This document shows, piece by piece, positions 5,653-13,578 of a DNA stretch of 45,572 nt (position 1 is the first letter of the stretch; each line of letters starts with the position of its first letter). The notes beneath the pieces were generated by a model, which ran no database searches, had not been told where the DNA came from, and saw only the letters and a list, made by a program, of their open reading frames with translations. A program made the position numbers and the translations under genes. Source of the stretch: a bacterium (GTDB lineage Bacteria; Patescibacteriota; Saccharimonadia; CAILAD01; BJGX01). Location of the stretch: positions 1 to 45,572 of the forward strand of contig JAHFOQ010000005.1 of NCBI GenBank assembly GCA_023261595.1. The letters are read 5' to 3'.

Positions 5653-8426
5653 AATATCACTACTTCGTTCTCATTAAACACTTCGAAATATCCTGTTTCT
5701 TTAAGTTTTTTAACATAGTCATCAACTTCTTCTTTAGACATAAATGGCCATTTTTCTAAGTTGCTCGAAATAATAATATATTCAGGATGAGCACCTTCGG
5801 GTAACGGGAGATTATATATTTCTTTTCGCGACGAAAGAACAGCAAAGGCCGAACTTGCTCCAACGCTGGCGTTTGAAGGTATTATCCCGACAGCTTCATG
5901 CGCGCTTTGCTCAGTCGAGGTGAGTGTATAAAACCGCAGTACGAGGGGCTTAAGAATAGCATTTTGATGCATGACTATATTTAAGATACATGCCAAAACA
6001 ACGGTTGTTCCAATTGCTACTTTATACACCTGCTCTTTCTTAATGCCATAATTTTTATGCAAATACTGCACAATTCTATATAAACCGACAATTGAGGCAG
6101 CAGCCAAAATTGGTGCTTGGCTAGCAGTGTAGTGTTCAAGACTGCCCCAGCGCCACATTTCTGTACTTAAAAATCTTCCAAGCCACAGTGGCAGCAACAA
6201 AATGAGTATTTCTAGAGCAAAAATACTAAAACCACCAAATGAAAATACCATTGCCAACATATTGCGTAATTTTTCACCTGGTAAAAAGAAGGCTTTTATC
6301 ACGTTTAAGGGCTGAAGAAAAACAGCTTTTAGCGCGTCTTGCATGCTATTACCAAAAGCAGTTTTTTCGTAGCCATAACTCGGTCCAAACATGGGCAACC
6401 AAACTTTTGTAACCGCCACAAAATATGCAGTGCTTACTAATCCAATAACCACACCAAGCCAATATTTTCTCTCAATAATGACTAAGTAAATACCTACCAT
6501 TATTGCTATTAGTGGCATATCTTCGCGAAAGAGAAGCAACACAGCCAGACCAATACATAAATGACGGTAGTTTTTACTTACCAAAAGAAAATATAACACC
6601 CATGCAAGAGGTAAAACTGCCGCTGCTGAATCGTGGAATGAGTACACTAATGCCGAAAAGAACCCAAAGAAGAGAAAATATGGCAATAGCCAAAGAGCAG
6701 CTAAACTAGGCTTTGGTGAATATTTTTTTGCAACTAAATAGATTGGCCAACCACTTAAAACCACACAAAGAGCCTGAAGAGTTAATAAAAATCCCGGGGC
6801 TTGCCAAAAATAATATAGCGGTACTAACGGTAACAAAAAGAAGTGTGCATGATCCCCGAGTAAATTATAGCCCTTCAGAGGGTTGGCGCTTAAGCCTGAG
6901 TGAATCAACCCGTACATGTGTCGATTAAACAAACCTAAATCGAGCATTGGGATTTGTAGCTTGCGATACAGTAAGTATTCTAGTAATAGGTAGTAGCAAA
7001 GGCTAAAAAACGAAATACATAATGCCCACTTGTTTTGATGTAACCAAGTACTACGTTGCAAACGACGTTGTATATTTTCTAGATACCCAATTTTTGCAGT
7101 ACCCGTTATACCAACTAATACACCAATCATAATCCAAGTATGGGTTACAGCTAAATTACCCAGGCTCTGCCACTGAATAGCAAACATTATTCCCATTAAT
7201 GCCAATGCAAGCAACCAATTCTCTTCTTCCTTGGTTTGAACTCTTGGCCAAGCGCGCACCACCAACCAAACTAAAATAATAGCAAAAACAACCAATAATG
7301 AAGCTCCGATAATTCCCTGTTCTGCCAAAATCTGAATATATACACTGCGCGAGAGCGAGTTACCAGTGTAAATATTACCATCAACACTCAATTGCTTTAC
7401 CAGTATGGTTTGTAGATTGCCGGGGCCAATTCCTACAACGGGGTGGGCTATATATATATCTTTTCCGGCTCGCCAAGAGTCAAGCCGAGTTTGCACTGAA
7501 GTATTTGTATTGATAGACGTAAGTTGCTGAGATAAATTATGCCTAACAACAGATGGACTAATGCCAGTCTGAGGTATGGTGGTCTGTATGTCATTGGGAA
7601 CTGTACCAACTACTGGTTTGGCCAAACGTGCGCCTACAAAAAGAATGAGCGCTGTAATACACACCGACAAAATTAACATTAGACCAAAATATCCAGCTTC
7701 TTTTAATTTTCTTTGCACAATAAGTACTGCAAAGATAAGAATTAATATCAAACCAAGACCGATAAATGCCGAGCGCGAAGTAGCTAGCAAGATAGTGCTT
7801 ATAAATCCGATCGAAGTGATAAAATAGCGTTTGCTTGGTTTGGTAAAAAACGTTACTAATGTTAGGCTCAGCGGGATAATAAGATAGTTTACTAAAGAAG
7901 CTGGCTCAAAGCTGAATCCAGTCACTCTTGGATAACCAAACACTACTTTTGAATAGCGAGCTGCTAGTAATGTGTAGCGAGTAGACATACCAAATACATC
8001 ACCAAAAAACTGCCATAATACAAATAGCACCACCAAGCTACCACTTACAATAATAATATTGCGATACCACACTAAATCTTTTTTCTGAATTATTCCTGCA
8101 ACACAAAAAGCCAATACAAATTCATACCCATACAGTAAAAGTGTTAAATAGCTTTGGTTACCGCTCTTATTGTAAAAAGCCGAGAATATTCCTGTAACAA
8201 TAAAAATACCGAGTACTACCCACGGTATCTGTAGCCAATCAAAACGACGCCGAAAAAGCATTGGTATATTTATAAAAACAAGTACTATGCCAATCACATG
8301 GCTAGGGCGTATAGACACACCATGCCAATATATCTGAGGCCAGATCTCAAAAGGCAATAGAAACAGTAGTGCGCTTAAGAGATAAAAATTAGCTCTCTCT
8401 ACAAAGGATGTTATTTTTTCTGCCAT
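5631..8426 (-). CDS. O-antigen ligase/polymerase-like domain fused to DUF2079 membrane domain
   Basis: This 931-residue polytopic membrane protein has two halves. Residues 1 to about 430 form a Wzy/WaaL-type half with around twelve membrane segments. A large outer loop carries TRLDSWRAGKDIYIAHP and GIGPGNLQT (near residue 337), the conserved Arg and His/Gly-rich signature of O-antigen ligases and polymerases. Residues from about 440 onward match DUF2079: LDLGLFNRHMYGLIHSG, then DHAHFFLLPLVPLY, then FHDSAAAVLPLAW and FREDMPLIA. DUF2079 is a GT-C-like integral membrane family. The protein would polymerise or attach lipid-linked glycans outside the cell, with a second lipid-sugar-dependent activity in the same chain. 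It is the last gene of a run with the two GT2 genes upstream and overlaps the previous gene by 16 bp. Confidence 0.8.
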   Translation of the reverse strand: MAEKITSFVERANFYLLSALLFLLPFEIWPQIYWHGVSIRPSHVIGIVLVFINIPMLFRRRFDWLQIPWVVLGIFIVTGIFSAFYNKSGNQSYLTLLLYGYEFVLAFCVAGIIQKKDLVWYRNIIIVSGSLVVLFVLWQFFGDVFGMSTRYTLLAARYSKVVFGYPRVTGFSFEPASLVNYLIIPLSLTLVTFFTKPSKRYFITSIGFISTILLATSRSAFIGLGLILILIFAVLIVQRKLKEAGYFGLMLILSVCITALILFVGARLAKPVVGTVPNDIQTTIPQTGISPSVVRHNLSQQLTSINTNTSVQTRLDSWRAGKDIYIAHPVVGIGPGNLQTILVKQLSVDGNIYTGNSLSRSVYIQILAEQGIIGASLLVVFAIILVWLVVRAWPRVQTKEEENWLLALALMGIMFAIQWQSLGNLAVTHTWIMIGVLVGITGTAKIGYLENIQRRLQRSTWLHQNKWALCISFFSLCYYLLLEYLLYRKLQIPMLDLGLFNRHMYGLIHSGLSANPLKGYNLLGDHAHFFLLPLVPLYYFWQAPGFLLTLQALCVVLSGWPIYLVAKKYSPKPSLAALWLLPYFLFFGFFSALVYSFHDSAAAVLPLAWVLYFLLVSKNYRHLCIGLAVLLLFREDMPLIAIMVGIYLVIIERKYWLGVVIGLVSTAYFVAVTKVWLPMFGPSYGYEKTAFGNSMQDALKAVFLQPLNVIKAFFLPGEKLRNMLAMVFSFGGFSIFALEILILLLPLWLGRFLSTEMWRWGSLEHYTASQAPILAAASIVGLYRIVQYLHKNYGIKKEQVYKVAIGTTVVLACILNIVMHQNAILKPLVLRFYTLTSTEQSAHEAVGIIPSNASVGASSAFAVLSSRKEIYNLPLPEGAHPEYIIISSNLEKWPFMSKEEVDDYVKKLKETGYFEVFNENEVVILKKTNTP

Positions 8427-9250
8427 CGCTTTGCGTACGGTCGGCGAATTGTGTGTAGAACAAATCGCGAAACCGGACTCCCCCAGCGTTTAAAATAAAT
8501 GTCTTGGCTATGGTAGGCTATCAATTTCTTCTTTGCCATATCAACCTCACTTCCACCTTCTAGATGTATAATCTGTGCCTCTTTAATAAAACGAATTTTT
8601 TGCTTGTTAGCCCAAAATTTGCGACACAAATCAACGTCTTCGTAGTACAAAAAGTATTCAGACTCAAATCCACCAACTTCATTGAATACATTTTTACGTA
8701 CCATCATCGCCGCTCCACTCACCCAATCAACGTTTCGACTTTGCATTGGTAAATAATCAGCATTCAGCCACTTCCAGTGCTTTGCTCGGTTCGGATTTTT
8801 TGCTACACGTTTATTTACAGGCTTTTCTAGAACCATTCTCCAAACTGCAGGCCAATACCCAAACTGATAGCGCTGGGGTATGTTTGACGCATCAAGAACA
8901 AGAGGCGCAACTACAGCATAATTTTTATGCGAATCTAAATAATCTATCAGTACTTCGATGTTATTGTTTGCATTGAGTAGTGTGTCGCTGTTTAAAAACC
9001 AAAGATATTCGCCTTTCGCCTGTTTGGCTGCTAAGTTATTTGCCCGACCAAAACCAAGGTTTTCCTTTGATTGGATTATTTGAACACCGGGAATAATTTT
9101 TTTAACAGTAGATTGATTAAATTTTTCTGAAGCATTATCTACTACTATTACTTCGTAATCTTTAATTTTTAGATGTTTTTTAACAGAACGCAGACAGTCT
9201 TCGAATAATTTTTGGGTATTAAAATTTATAACAATAATACTCAGCTTCAT
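8411..9250 (-). CDS. GT2 family glycosyltransferase (rhamnosyltransferase-like)
   Basis: This is a GT-A fold enzyme of 279 residues. It opens with MKLSIIVINFNTQ, has VVDNAS at about residue 37, the FLNSD metal/nucleotide site near 91, the acceptor-side VDWVSGAAMMVRK segment, and FLYYEDVDLC, which supplies the catalytic base region. This arrangement is typical of WbbL-like rhamnosyltransferases, and a complete dTDP-rhamnose pathway lies in the same locus, so rhamnose is a reasonable guess. There is no membrane anchor. Its start overlaps the stop of the upstream GT2 gene by four bases, and its end overlaps the next gene by 16, so the three are co-translated. Confidence 0.88.
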   Translation of the reverse strand: MKLSIIVINFNTQKLFEDCLRSVKKHLKIKDYEVIVVDNASEKFNQSTVKKIIPGVQIIQSKENLGFGRANNLAAKQAKGEYLWFLNSDTLLNANNNIEVLIDYLDSHKNYAVVAPLVLDASNIPQRYQFGYWPAVWRMVLEKPVNKRVAKNPNRAKHWKWLNADYLPMQSRNVDWVSGAAMMVRKNVFNEVGGFESEYFLYYEDVDLCRKFWANKQKIRFIKEAQIIHLEGGSEVDMAKKKLIAYHSQDIYFKRWGSPVSRFVLHTIRRPYAKRWQKK

Positions 9251-10218
9251 TGTCGACTCTTTAAGACTTTAAATGGATTTTCTCGGCTTATCATTGCTAA
9301 GAACTCATCGGCGGTAATTTTGTTTTTTGATTGAATTTCTCTTCTTGCTTTAAGAAGCTGGGGTGTATAAAAAAGTGCAGTAAAATGTGCACGCAATACT
9401 CGATATGGGTGGCCCTTTACCATTGAAATTAAACTTAAGCGCCAATTAGCATAAAGAAAACGCCAAAAGATTTTTCCTTGCACACCTTTAGGCAAATCTC
9501 GCCAAAATATATAAATGCTGTTACGAATTGCCATTTCTCTCCCAAAACCTGGAATTTTATTGCTTGTATGGCTTGTGGCATGTAAAACAATTGCGTTATG
9601 GCTTAACCATATAGATTTTTTTTGTAACTGCGCCCGTATACTTAAATCAACATCTTCGTAATAGGCAAAGAACGACTCTTCGAAATACCCAATCTCTGTA
9701 AATAAAGAACTTTTATACAGGCTGGCGCCACCACTGGCAGCAAAGATTGGCTCATCTTTTTCTGGCAATGCACTTACACCTAAATTTCTGTGTCTTGGAT
9801 ACGGAAACCCATACATTGTGTACACATCACCATCTGAATCAATCTTTTTACCTTCTTTATCCAGTATTACCGCAGAGGTAATATTGGCTTTGTTTTTTAT
9901 TGCCGTATTTACAAGCTTTGCTAAACAATCTTTTTGAGCAACAGCATCGTTATTAAAGAGCCAAACATAATCAGACTGGGCAGCTTTAATACCCACATTT
10001 ACTCCGCCGGCAAAACCGAGATTCTTCGGCTCAATAATGAGCTTAACATTTGGGTAGTTTTTGGTGATATATTCTGCCGAACCATCTGTGCTACCGTTTT
10101 CTACTACAATAATTTCGGTTGGCTTATATGTTTGATTTTGCAACGAATTAAGACATTTACCTATTACGTCTTTGCCGTTCCAATTAGGAATTACCACAGT
10201 TACCGTTGGTTGTTTCAT
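9247..10218 (-). CDS. GT2 family glycosyltransferase
   Basis: This 323-residue GT-A glycosyltransferase carries TVVIPNWNG at the N-terminus, VVENGSTDGS, the LFNND site near residue 91, GGASLYK and FFAYYEDVDLS. A basic C-terminal part (about 230-323) with amphipathic segments could bind the membrane surface. It is a paralogue of the gene that follows it but clearly diverged from it. It is the first gene of a three-gene unit, with an extended -10 box seven bases upstream. Its sugar donor is unknown; dTDP-rhamnose is the only nucleotide sugar pathway visible nearby. Confidence 0.88.
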   Translation of the reverse strand: MKQPTVTVVIPNWNGKDVIGKCLNSLQNQTYKPTEIIVVENGSTDGSAEYITKNYPNVKLIIEPKNLGFAGGVNVGIKAAQSDYVWLFNNDAVAQKDCLAKLVNTAIKNKANITSAVILDKEGKKIDSDGDVYTMYGFPYPRHRNLGVSALPEKDEPIFAASGGASLYKSSLFTEIGYFEESFFAYYEDVDLSIRAQLQKKSIWLSHNAIVLHATSHTSNKIPGFGREMAIRNSIYIFWRDLPKGVQGKIFWRFLYANWRLSLISMVKGHPYRVLRAHFTALFYTPQLLKARREIQSKNKITADEFLAMISRENPFKVLKSRQ

Positions 10219-10225
10219 ATCTGAT

Positions 10226-10234
10226 ATTATATCA
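10226..10234 (-). promoter_or_regulatory. Extended -10 promoter, leaderless type (gene ending 9247)
   Basis: On the minus strand TGATATAAT is a perfect extended -10 ending seven bases before the ATG at 10218. There is no ribosome site in the gap and no matching -35. Confidence 0.65.
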
Positions 10235-10248
10235 GTTATATCTGGAAA

Positions 10249-11463
10249 TTACTTTTTCTTTTTCGTTAAGTTTCTTACTTCCCGCAAGGGTTTTGTTATT
10301 TTCCAGCTAGCTGAACTTCTAACATAATCTAAATCATTTTTGTGCCTCTTAAGTGCCTCTCTATGGCTAACTATTGCATCAGTATACTTATTTATAGATT
10401 GATTTTGGAAATATATAGTCTGAATATCACTAACTCGTATTTCTTGAATATCAATTGCAGAATATATGTCGTAAATACTCGGTTTTTTTGGAGTATGTCT
10501 AGTTTTCTTTAATTTATCAAACAATACCTGCATAGTTACGCTTAGCTTAAACTCTTCACCATGTTTTTTACGGATAGTGTTGATATCTTTTTGAGATTGC
10601 AAATGCTGATTTTTAATTTCTCTATAGATAACAGTGGCTGTTTTCTCTTTGAACCCTCTACCGGAAAAATTATATTTTTTTGCCATGGCAAAATTAGTTG
10701 AATTCAAAAATCCTGGCCCACCAAAGTGATCATAACAATATATTGGAGTATTCACTGCTATGCAATACTGCACTGTCTTGCCTATACTAATTACAACATC
10801 TGCGTTTATTAGTAAGTTAGGGTTAACAACTTTTTGTTTGTTTTTAATACCAACTATCTCGGTTTCTATACCTTCTTTACTTAAAAGATCTAAAGCTTTG
10901 ATTACTTCAATCGGTGGATGATTAGATATTACCAACACTTTTTTTAATTGAGTAGAGTTATTCCTGGTTTGTTTATAGAAATAATCTGGTACAGGATTGG
11001 CAAAAACCATTTTCTTTTCTTTAGGTATATTTATTCTCTTAGATAGTTCTATTTCTGTTTCTTTACTATTGAATAGAACAATATCAGAAATCTCACTTTC
11101 TAGCTTGTGTAAAAAGGGCTGCTCTAAAACAAGGTAAGATGACATATGTTGCCATATTATTTTGCCGTTAAATTTTCCGTTATATACCCTCCACAAGAGT
11201 GATTCAGGAATAAGTGAGTGGTGAATTATAACGTACTCAAAATTTATTTTATCTATCTTTAAAGAAGATGTATTGGCTATACATATAGTTACACCTTTTC
11301 TTTTCTTTAGTAATTTTTCAACTTCACCACCCATAATTGCAACGTATAAATACACATTTGCCTTATTCTCAAGAAAGAAGTCAATTAGCTCGAGTGTAAC
11401 CAGCTCTGAACCACCCAAATTTACCATATGATTCTGAGTAATTAATATATTCTTCTTACTCAT
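10249..11463 (-). CDS. GT-B (GT4-like) glycosyltransferase with SWK-TKP tail
   Basis: This 404-residue protein begins with MSKKNILITQNHMVNLGGSE, the Gly-Gly-Ser/Glu loop typical of GT4 N-terminal domains. The C-terminal donor domain contains VLVISNHPP and a degenerate nucleotide-sugar site around ISIGKTVQYCIAVNTP. The usual E-x7-E is not evident, so activity or donor type is uncertain. The last about 60 residues are a helical stretch ending in SASWKITKPLREV, a tail shared with the methyltransferase at 17394-18377. The start at 11463 is preferred over an in-frame ATG at 11484, because the upstream codons contain a TATAAT box (11476-11481) and lack family similarity. It follows wzt in the same direction with a 44-bp gap. 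Confidence 0.78.
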   Translation of the reverse strand: MSKKNILITQNHMVNLGGSELVTLELIDFFLENKANVYLYVAIMGGEVEKLLKKRKGVTICIANTSSLKIDKINFEYVIIHHSLIPESLLWRVYNGKFNGKIIWQHMSSYLVLEQPFLHKLESEISDIVLFNSKETEIELSKRINIPKEKKMVFANPVPDYFYKQTRNNSTQLKKVLVISNHPPIEVIKALDLLSKEGIETEIVGIKNKQKVVNPNLLINADVVISIGKTVQYCIAVNTPIYCYDHFGGPGFLNSTNFAMAKKYNFSGRGFKEKTATVIYREIKNQHLQSQKDINTIRKKHGEEFKLSVTMQVLFDKLKKTRHTPKKPSIYDIYSAIDIQEIRVSDIQTIYFQNQSINKYTDAIVSHREALKRHKNDLDYVRSSASWKITKPLREVRNLTKKKK

Positions 11464-11507
11464 TTTAGGAAGATTATTATACATTGTTAAATTAATCTTA
11501 ATCGGTT

Positions 11508-12665
11508 TTACGCTTTGTCAATAATCCATTTATGATCTAGTAATACTACACCTTCAACTTTTGTATCTGCTTTCATTCTAAAAGTTGCAGCTTGTTGATG
11601 CTGTTCTAGTATTTCAATATTATCTTTACTAACTAAGGTCACATTTATATAATAATTTCCCCTTGCTAATTGAGGTTTGAATTTAAAGATTATTTTTCCG
11701 TTCTCTAAGTTAAATGGGTCAATATTAGCAGACCTGGTATTAGTACCAAAACAATAAATATTTTTCTCATTGAAGATTTGTATACCTATATTAAATTTCT
11801 TATTTTTTATAATCTTAGTATCTATTCTTAACTCAGCAAACTCATTAGGGAGAATATAATCTTCCTTTTTATTCTCCTGGAAAACTGCTATAGATTTAAC
11901 GATATTATTTTTAGAAACGTTCTTACTAGTTGTAAGGTTTTCGAGTTGATATAGCTCGCTAATTTTTTCTGGTTTTCCTATTCCTGCAATCTCGCCTTTA
12001 TCGATAAACAAGGCTCTATCGCAAAATTGCAATACCGATCCCATGTCATGAGTAACAAAACATACTGTAGTATCACTTTCTTTGATCTTCTGAAAATAAT
12101 CAAAACATTTTTTTTGAAATGCTGCATCACCTACTGCAAGCACTTCATCGATGAGCAACACATCAGATTCTGCCCTTACCGCTATTGAGAATGCAAGCCT
12201 AACCTGCATACCCGAAGAATAATTCTTTAGTTTTTGATCCATAAACTCTCTTAGCTCAGCAAAATCAACAATTTCATCATAAAGTGACTCAATTTTTTTT
12301 CTAGACATACCAAGTATTATTCCACTAAGAAAAACATTTTCTCTTCCTGTAAGTTCTGGATTAAAACCAACACCCAATTCTAAAAATGGTGCAATTGTGC
12401 CATTAACAGATAATGATCCACTGGTTGGTTGATAAATATTTGCAATTATTTTCAACAAGGTACTTTTTCCGCACCCATTTTTACCAACAATTCCAAAAAA
12501 TTCACCTCTTTTTATATCAAAATTGATATCTTTCAATATGGCATTTTTACTATAGCTTTTTTTAGAAAAGATGTTTACTGCCCTCGATTTCAAGGTGTCC
12601 TGCTTCTCATGTGGCACCTTAAATGTCTTGTTTAAATTTTTAACAGAAATAATTGCATCATTCAT
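11508..12665 (-). CDS. wzt: Polysaccharide ABC exporter ATPase with glycan-binding tail
   Basis: This 385-residue protein is the ATPase of a Wzm/Wzt exporter. The ABC domain has Walker A GIVGKNGCGKST near residues 56-67, signature YSSGMQ near 153, Walker B VLLIDEVLAVGD near 175 and the H-loop VCFVTHDMGS. An extension of about 130 residues (from about 255) is rich in beta strands and fits the Wzt C-terminal carbohydrate-binding domain. In known systems that domain recognises the capped non-reducing end of the chain before export. The start is fixed by AGGAGG seven bases upstream, inside the last codons of wzm, so the two are coupled. The tail implies chain-length control by a terminal modification, perhaps one of the neighbouring methyltransferases. 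Confidence 0.93.
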   Translation of the reverse strand: MNDAIISVKNLNKTFKVPHEKQDTLKSRAVNIFSKKSYSKNAILKDINFDIKRGEFFGIVGKNGCGKSTLLKIIANIYQPTSGSLSVNGTIAPFLELGVGFNPELTGRENVFLSGIILGMSRKKIESLYDEIVDFAELREFMDQKLKNYSSGMQVRLAFSIAVRAESDVLLIDEVLAVGDAAFQKKCFDYFQKIKESDTTVCFVTHDMGSVLQFCDRALFIDKGEIAGIGKPEKISELYQLENLTTSKNVSKNNIVKSIAVFQENKKEDYILPNEFAELRIDTKIIKNKKFNIGIQIFNEKNIYCFGTNTRSANIDPFNLENGKIIFKFKPQLARGNYYINVTLVSKDNIEILEQHQQAATFRMKADTKVEGVVLLDHKWIIDKA

Positions 12666-12667
12666 AA

Positions 12668-13477
12668 CTATGCCTCCTCAGCAAAATTTCTTGCTGCTCT
12701 GTTAAAATAAAACATTCCAACCGCAAGTAAAACAAATGGAATTATATATGGGATGAAAATGTATGGAAAATGCAAAACATTCATTGGGATTACAGTTTCT
12801 TTCGTGACAAGTATATACCGTGAATCTTGTATGATTTGTGTTATGGGGCTAAGTAGAATAAATTTCTGGTATCTTACTGGAACAATTGTAAGCGGGTAAA
12901 TAATGGCACTAGCATAAAAAAGTAGCTGCAGGATAACTTCCCATATATGACCGATGTCACGATACTTAACAAAAAATGCCGATATCAACAAAGAGATTCC
13001 AAGACACAAAATAAAGTATTCTATTAAAACAAAAATAAATAGAATATGCGTTAACTCAACAGGTATTCTTGCAAGTAACATAAATATAAATACTACAACT
13101 AAATTTAATGCTAATGTAATAGTCGCGCTTATGCTGGTAGAGAGCACAATTGTAATCCTGGGGAAATATACTTTTCTCATCATCTCCCCTTTATCTGCCA
13201 CAGACCTCATTGCAGTATTGGTAAGATCTGTAAAATATGTCCACATAACAATACCTAATAGTAAATAAAGAGCGTAATGCTGTATACCCGAACCGATGCG
13301 TACAAATACAGTAAACACCAGATACAAAACTCCGAACATAGCTAATGGCTTTGCTAAAGACCATGCATAGCCAAGAAGAGAACCTTGATACTTAATCTTA
13401 AAATCAGTGACAGCAAGTTCTTTTACTAAATCGAATCTACTAATTTTTCTTTGAACTAAATGTTTTGTTATTCGCAT
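12668..13477 (-). CDS. wzm: Polysaccharide ABC exporter permease
   Basis: This 269-residue ABC-2 type permease has six predicted membrane segments. The N-terminal stretch KYQGSLLGYAWSLAKPL matches the conserved amphipathic segment of Wzm/TagG proteins, and the ending FNRAARNFAEEA is typical. It forms the channel through which undecaprenyl-linked glycan crosses the membrane, powered by the ATPase encoded two bases downstream. It is first in its unit. A TAAAAT box (13498-13503) or TAAGAT (13490-13495) lies upstream, and the divergent giant transferase starts about 100 bp away. Teichoic-acid exporter TagG is the main alternative, but the Wzt-type tail on the partner favours Wzm. Confidence 0.92.
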   Translation of the reverse strand: MRITKHLVQRKISRFDLVKELAVTDFKIKYQGSLLGYAWSLAKPLAMFGVLYLVFTVFVRIGSGIQHYALYLLLGIVMWTYFTDLTNTAMRSVADKGEMMRKVYFPRITIVLSTSISATITLALNLVVVFIFMLLARIPVELTHILFIFVLIEYFILCLGISLLISAFFVKYRDIGHIWEVILQLLFYASAIIYPLTIVPVRYQKFILLSPITQIIQDSRYILVTKETVIPMNVLHFPYIFIPYIIPFVLLAVGMFYFNRAARNFAEEA

Positions 13478-13510
13478 AATTACTGATTAATCTTAACATT
13501 TTATCTTAAC

Positions 13511-13539
13511 TTGTAAAAGAGTCATACGATTGCTACAAT
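13511..13539 (+). promoter_or_regulatory. Promoter of the giant glycosyltransferase gene
   Basis: TTGTAA at 13511-13516 and TACAAT at 13534-13539 are 17 bp apart, and TGC precedes the -10 (extended type). The predicted start near 13546 gives a leader of about 33 nt that includes AGGAG at 13567-13571. This places transcription upstream of the coiled-coil extension and supports translation beginning before the ATG at 13693. Confidence 0.65.
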
Positions 13540-13566
13540 TGCCCTGATTAGAAAATAATACTGGCT

Positions 13567-13571
13567 AGGAG
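13567..13571 (+). promoter_or_regulatory. Shine-Dalgarno site pointing to an ATA start
   Basis: AGGAG here is seven bases before ATA at 13579-13581, which is in frame with the downstream gene. No ATG, GTG or TTG exists in frame between the stop at 13549-13551 and the ATG at 13693. That ATG has no ribosome site of its own. Confidence 0.55.
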
Positions 13572-13578
13572 TAAAAAG

